DNA from: Sphaeroforma sirkka
Taxonomy: Eukaryota; Opisthokonta; Ichthyosporea; Ichthyophonida
DNA length: 63,585 bases
Assembly: GCA_001586965.3 (NCBI GenBank)
Contig: LUCW03002048.1
Location: forward strand, 1-63,585
Reading direction: 5' to 3'
In this document: positions 44,651-63,585 of the stretch, in pieces
How the letters are laid out: each line of letters starts with the position of its first letter
Position numbering within the stretch: position 1 is the first letter of the stretch
Translations under genes and position numbers: made by a program
Notes under the pieces: model-generated
Told to the model about the DNA's origin: nothing
The model's database searches: none
What the model saw: the letters and a program-made list of their open reading frames with translations, nothing else

Positions 44651-45437
44651 ATGAAAATTGCTTGTTCAATTGCTGCCATAGCCCTTGCCGGGTTAACTAC
44701 ATGCGCTTCCTCTATCAATCGTCGTCAAGACACAGCTTGTTCAAGCGGCGAGGTGCACTTTGATGCCTGGGTGATCGTGGCCTCGACGTGTGGCGATGAT
44801 GGCGCAGAGCTGTCACTCGTGCTAGACGTACCAATTGAAAACCCTTGTTTTGCAGTGCCTGCCGGACCCCCATTAAGAATTCCTTTTTATGCTGCTGTCA
44901 GTATGATCAATTTATTTAGACGCAGAATGCTCCCAATCTCTTGCTTCACTACCAGACAATTATCAATTAGGTGGATGCGAATCCGTTGAATCACCTCTGG
45001 GCATCATTCAAATCGTCGGAAGTTGCCTCGCTGGTGACCGTGACGACGAGGATGCCGTTGCCAGCGAAAATATGCCAATGGCGAATGTAGAAGCCGCCGA
45101 AGAATGCTGTGCATGCATACCCGAAGAAATTCCTGATATTCCAATAGCTTCTGACGACGCTATGATGACCGGAATGCCCACGGATGATACAGTCATGGTT
45201 CGTCGGCAGGAAGGACCTGACATCGGCATCCCAGAGATCGGCGAGTGCTGCCCTTGCGACTTAGAAGATATCCTATTGGCAGGTGAAACTGGTATATTTG
45301 AAGATGTCCTGGCAGATGTCCTGGCAGATGCCGTTTCTGATGTTGTGACCGATCTACTTGATGATTTAAGTGATGTGCCGGATGCAATCACTGACGCCGT
45401 AGATCAGATCGAAGTCGCAGCCGAAAAATTGGGTTAG
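44651..45437 (+). pseudogene. Frameshifted paralog of the secreted Cys protein
   Basis: The signal peptide (ACSIAAIALAGLTTCASS then NRRQ) and the following domain (CSSGEVHFDAWVIVASTCGD) are close to those of the gene at 37194-37907. After IPFYAAV (about 44905) the frame is lost; homology resumes in another frame at about 44915 (IYLDAECSQSLASLPDNYQL, GSCLAGD). The relative at 37194 has about nine extra residues (TVVYTGTGY region) here, so a small deletion caused the shift. The downstream frame then stays open to 45437, with CCACIP and ECCPCD motifs and an acidic Val/Leu/Asp-rich tail. It is either a young pseudogene or an assembly error in a working gene. Confidence 0.7.
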
Positions 45438-45899
45438 GTTTAAACCAAATATAAGATAGCATATAAATTTGAAATCAGTATTTGAATGTGTTGCGATTCG
45501 ACTTGCGCCAGATTTATTTTCCAGTAATGCAACTAAAAACATACCTAGAACTTAATATTAGAAACTAGAGTAGGGCTGTTAAAAAATATTCCCCGTTTAA
45601 AAGTGAAAATAGTAGGCATAGGTCGAATTCCTTTCAACAGAGCAGTAGCAAAGACGCGTCACTTTTGATATTACACACTATTATCGTCAACTCAGAATTA
45701 ATGCGAAAGAATGGAGTACTTCCGTTCGGAGCACTCAAGCTGGCACATGATTACTGTAAGTTAAAAGGATATGAGGCGCGTGTAGGTTCAAGATTCACAT
45801 ATCTAATACAATATCAGGCCCCCCAGAGCATACGGCTGAACGTTTCTATACGTCAGTTCATGAACAGATATTCTACCGTTTACACAGCCGAAAGCACAG
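45438..45899. other. Gap between paralog and KDM4-like gene
   Basis: A plus-strand open frame (45665-45967) runs antisense into the last exon of the KDM4-like gene. Part of it (LAHDYCKLKGYEARVGSRFT) faintly recalls the C-terminal VGDRV.Y region of family B DNA polymerases and could be a relic. Otherwise nothing is seen. Confidence 0.3.
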
Positions 45900-63306
<17,407 letters not shown>

Positions 63307-63585
63307 CTGAAGATTGTTGAAGGAAGCAACGAGAACCGTTAAGAAACACACCACCCATTATGATTGTATTATAATAAAGAGCACATACTGCTTAGAAGCA
63401 CACTGATATGATGCATGCGGTGAGACATGAAGGCGTAGTATTGCTTCAAATTCTGACAGTAAGGAAGTCAATATAATGATCAAATGGCAGAATGAGAATG
63501 CGTGTAACTATGCTATCATCGCTTCATCACCGCAACTATGCACACACATGTCGATTTGATACTTGAGTATAAATACATACGTACA
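63307..63585. other. Right window edge: intron upstream of first visible exon
   Basis: The acceptor at 63307 shows that a coding exon lies further right. I see no further exon before the end of the window. Confidence 0.5.

Noticed and set aside
44905..44930. A 23-bp GT..AG mini-intron to repair the secreted paralog
   Set aside because: Removing it does not restore the frame that matches the intact copy; a small deletion explains the alignment better.
45008..45391. 127-codon Ser-rich minus-strand frame
   Set aside because: Antisense shadow of the secreted paralog's second half, where the plus-strand frame matches the related protein.

Overview
The window is eukaryotic nuclear DNA. Genes are split by many short-to-medium introns with GT..AG borders, intergenic DNA is AT-rich, (AT)n and (CA)n microsatellites are dense, and a decayed LTR retrotransposon lies at the left edge. 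Two of the three large genes resemble animal/opisthokont chromatin and Golgi proteins (a GM130-type golgin and a KDM4-type PHD/extended-PHD/Tudor protein). I infer a unicellular holozoan, for example an ichthyosporean related to Sphaeroforma. That is inference from gene content and texture, not a database result.

Layout. 1-7515: degenerate Ty3-like LTR element with gag, zinc knuckle, protease, RT, RNase H, an extra DPPW/NPP methyltransferase-like module, integrase and a chromodomain-like tail; all are broken by frameshifts, and there is one LTR at each side. 7516-8718: relic DNA. 8719-20768 (+): 14-exon coiled-coil golgin, with every exon phase consistent. 20769-26948: mostly non-coding DNA with an 11-bp satellite and other tandem repeats, plus a small three-helix membrane protein gene on the minus strand (24246-24746). 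26949-35950 (+): acyl-CoA thioesterase of the ACOT8/TesB family, with one expected exon not found. 35951-45899: repeats, a MITE-like element, small orphan ORFs, and an inverted pair of related secreted Cys-rich proteins (37194-37907 minus; 44651-45437 plus, frameshifted). 45900-63306 (-): C-terminal 19 exons (about 1775 codons) of a very large KDM4-like chromatin protein whose start lies beyond the right edge.

The most unusual signal is how the introns are built. In all three large genes, tandem repeats contain copies of the neighbouring exon/intron junction. Examples are 5-fold and 4-fold arrays that carry the 5' splice site, a roughly 15-fold array that carries the 3' splice site, and 90-bp duplications of donors in both the golgin and KDM4-like genes. 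This points to local tandem amplification at splice junctions as a recurrent source of intron sequence and of alternative splice sites.

The three large genes serve unrelated jobs (Golgi tethering, acyl-CoA hydrolysis, histone reading/demethylation); I see no functional cluster.
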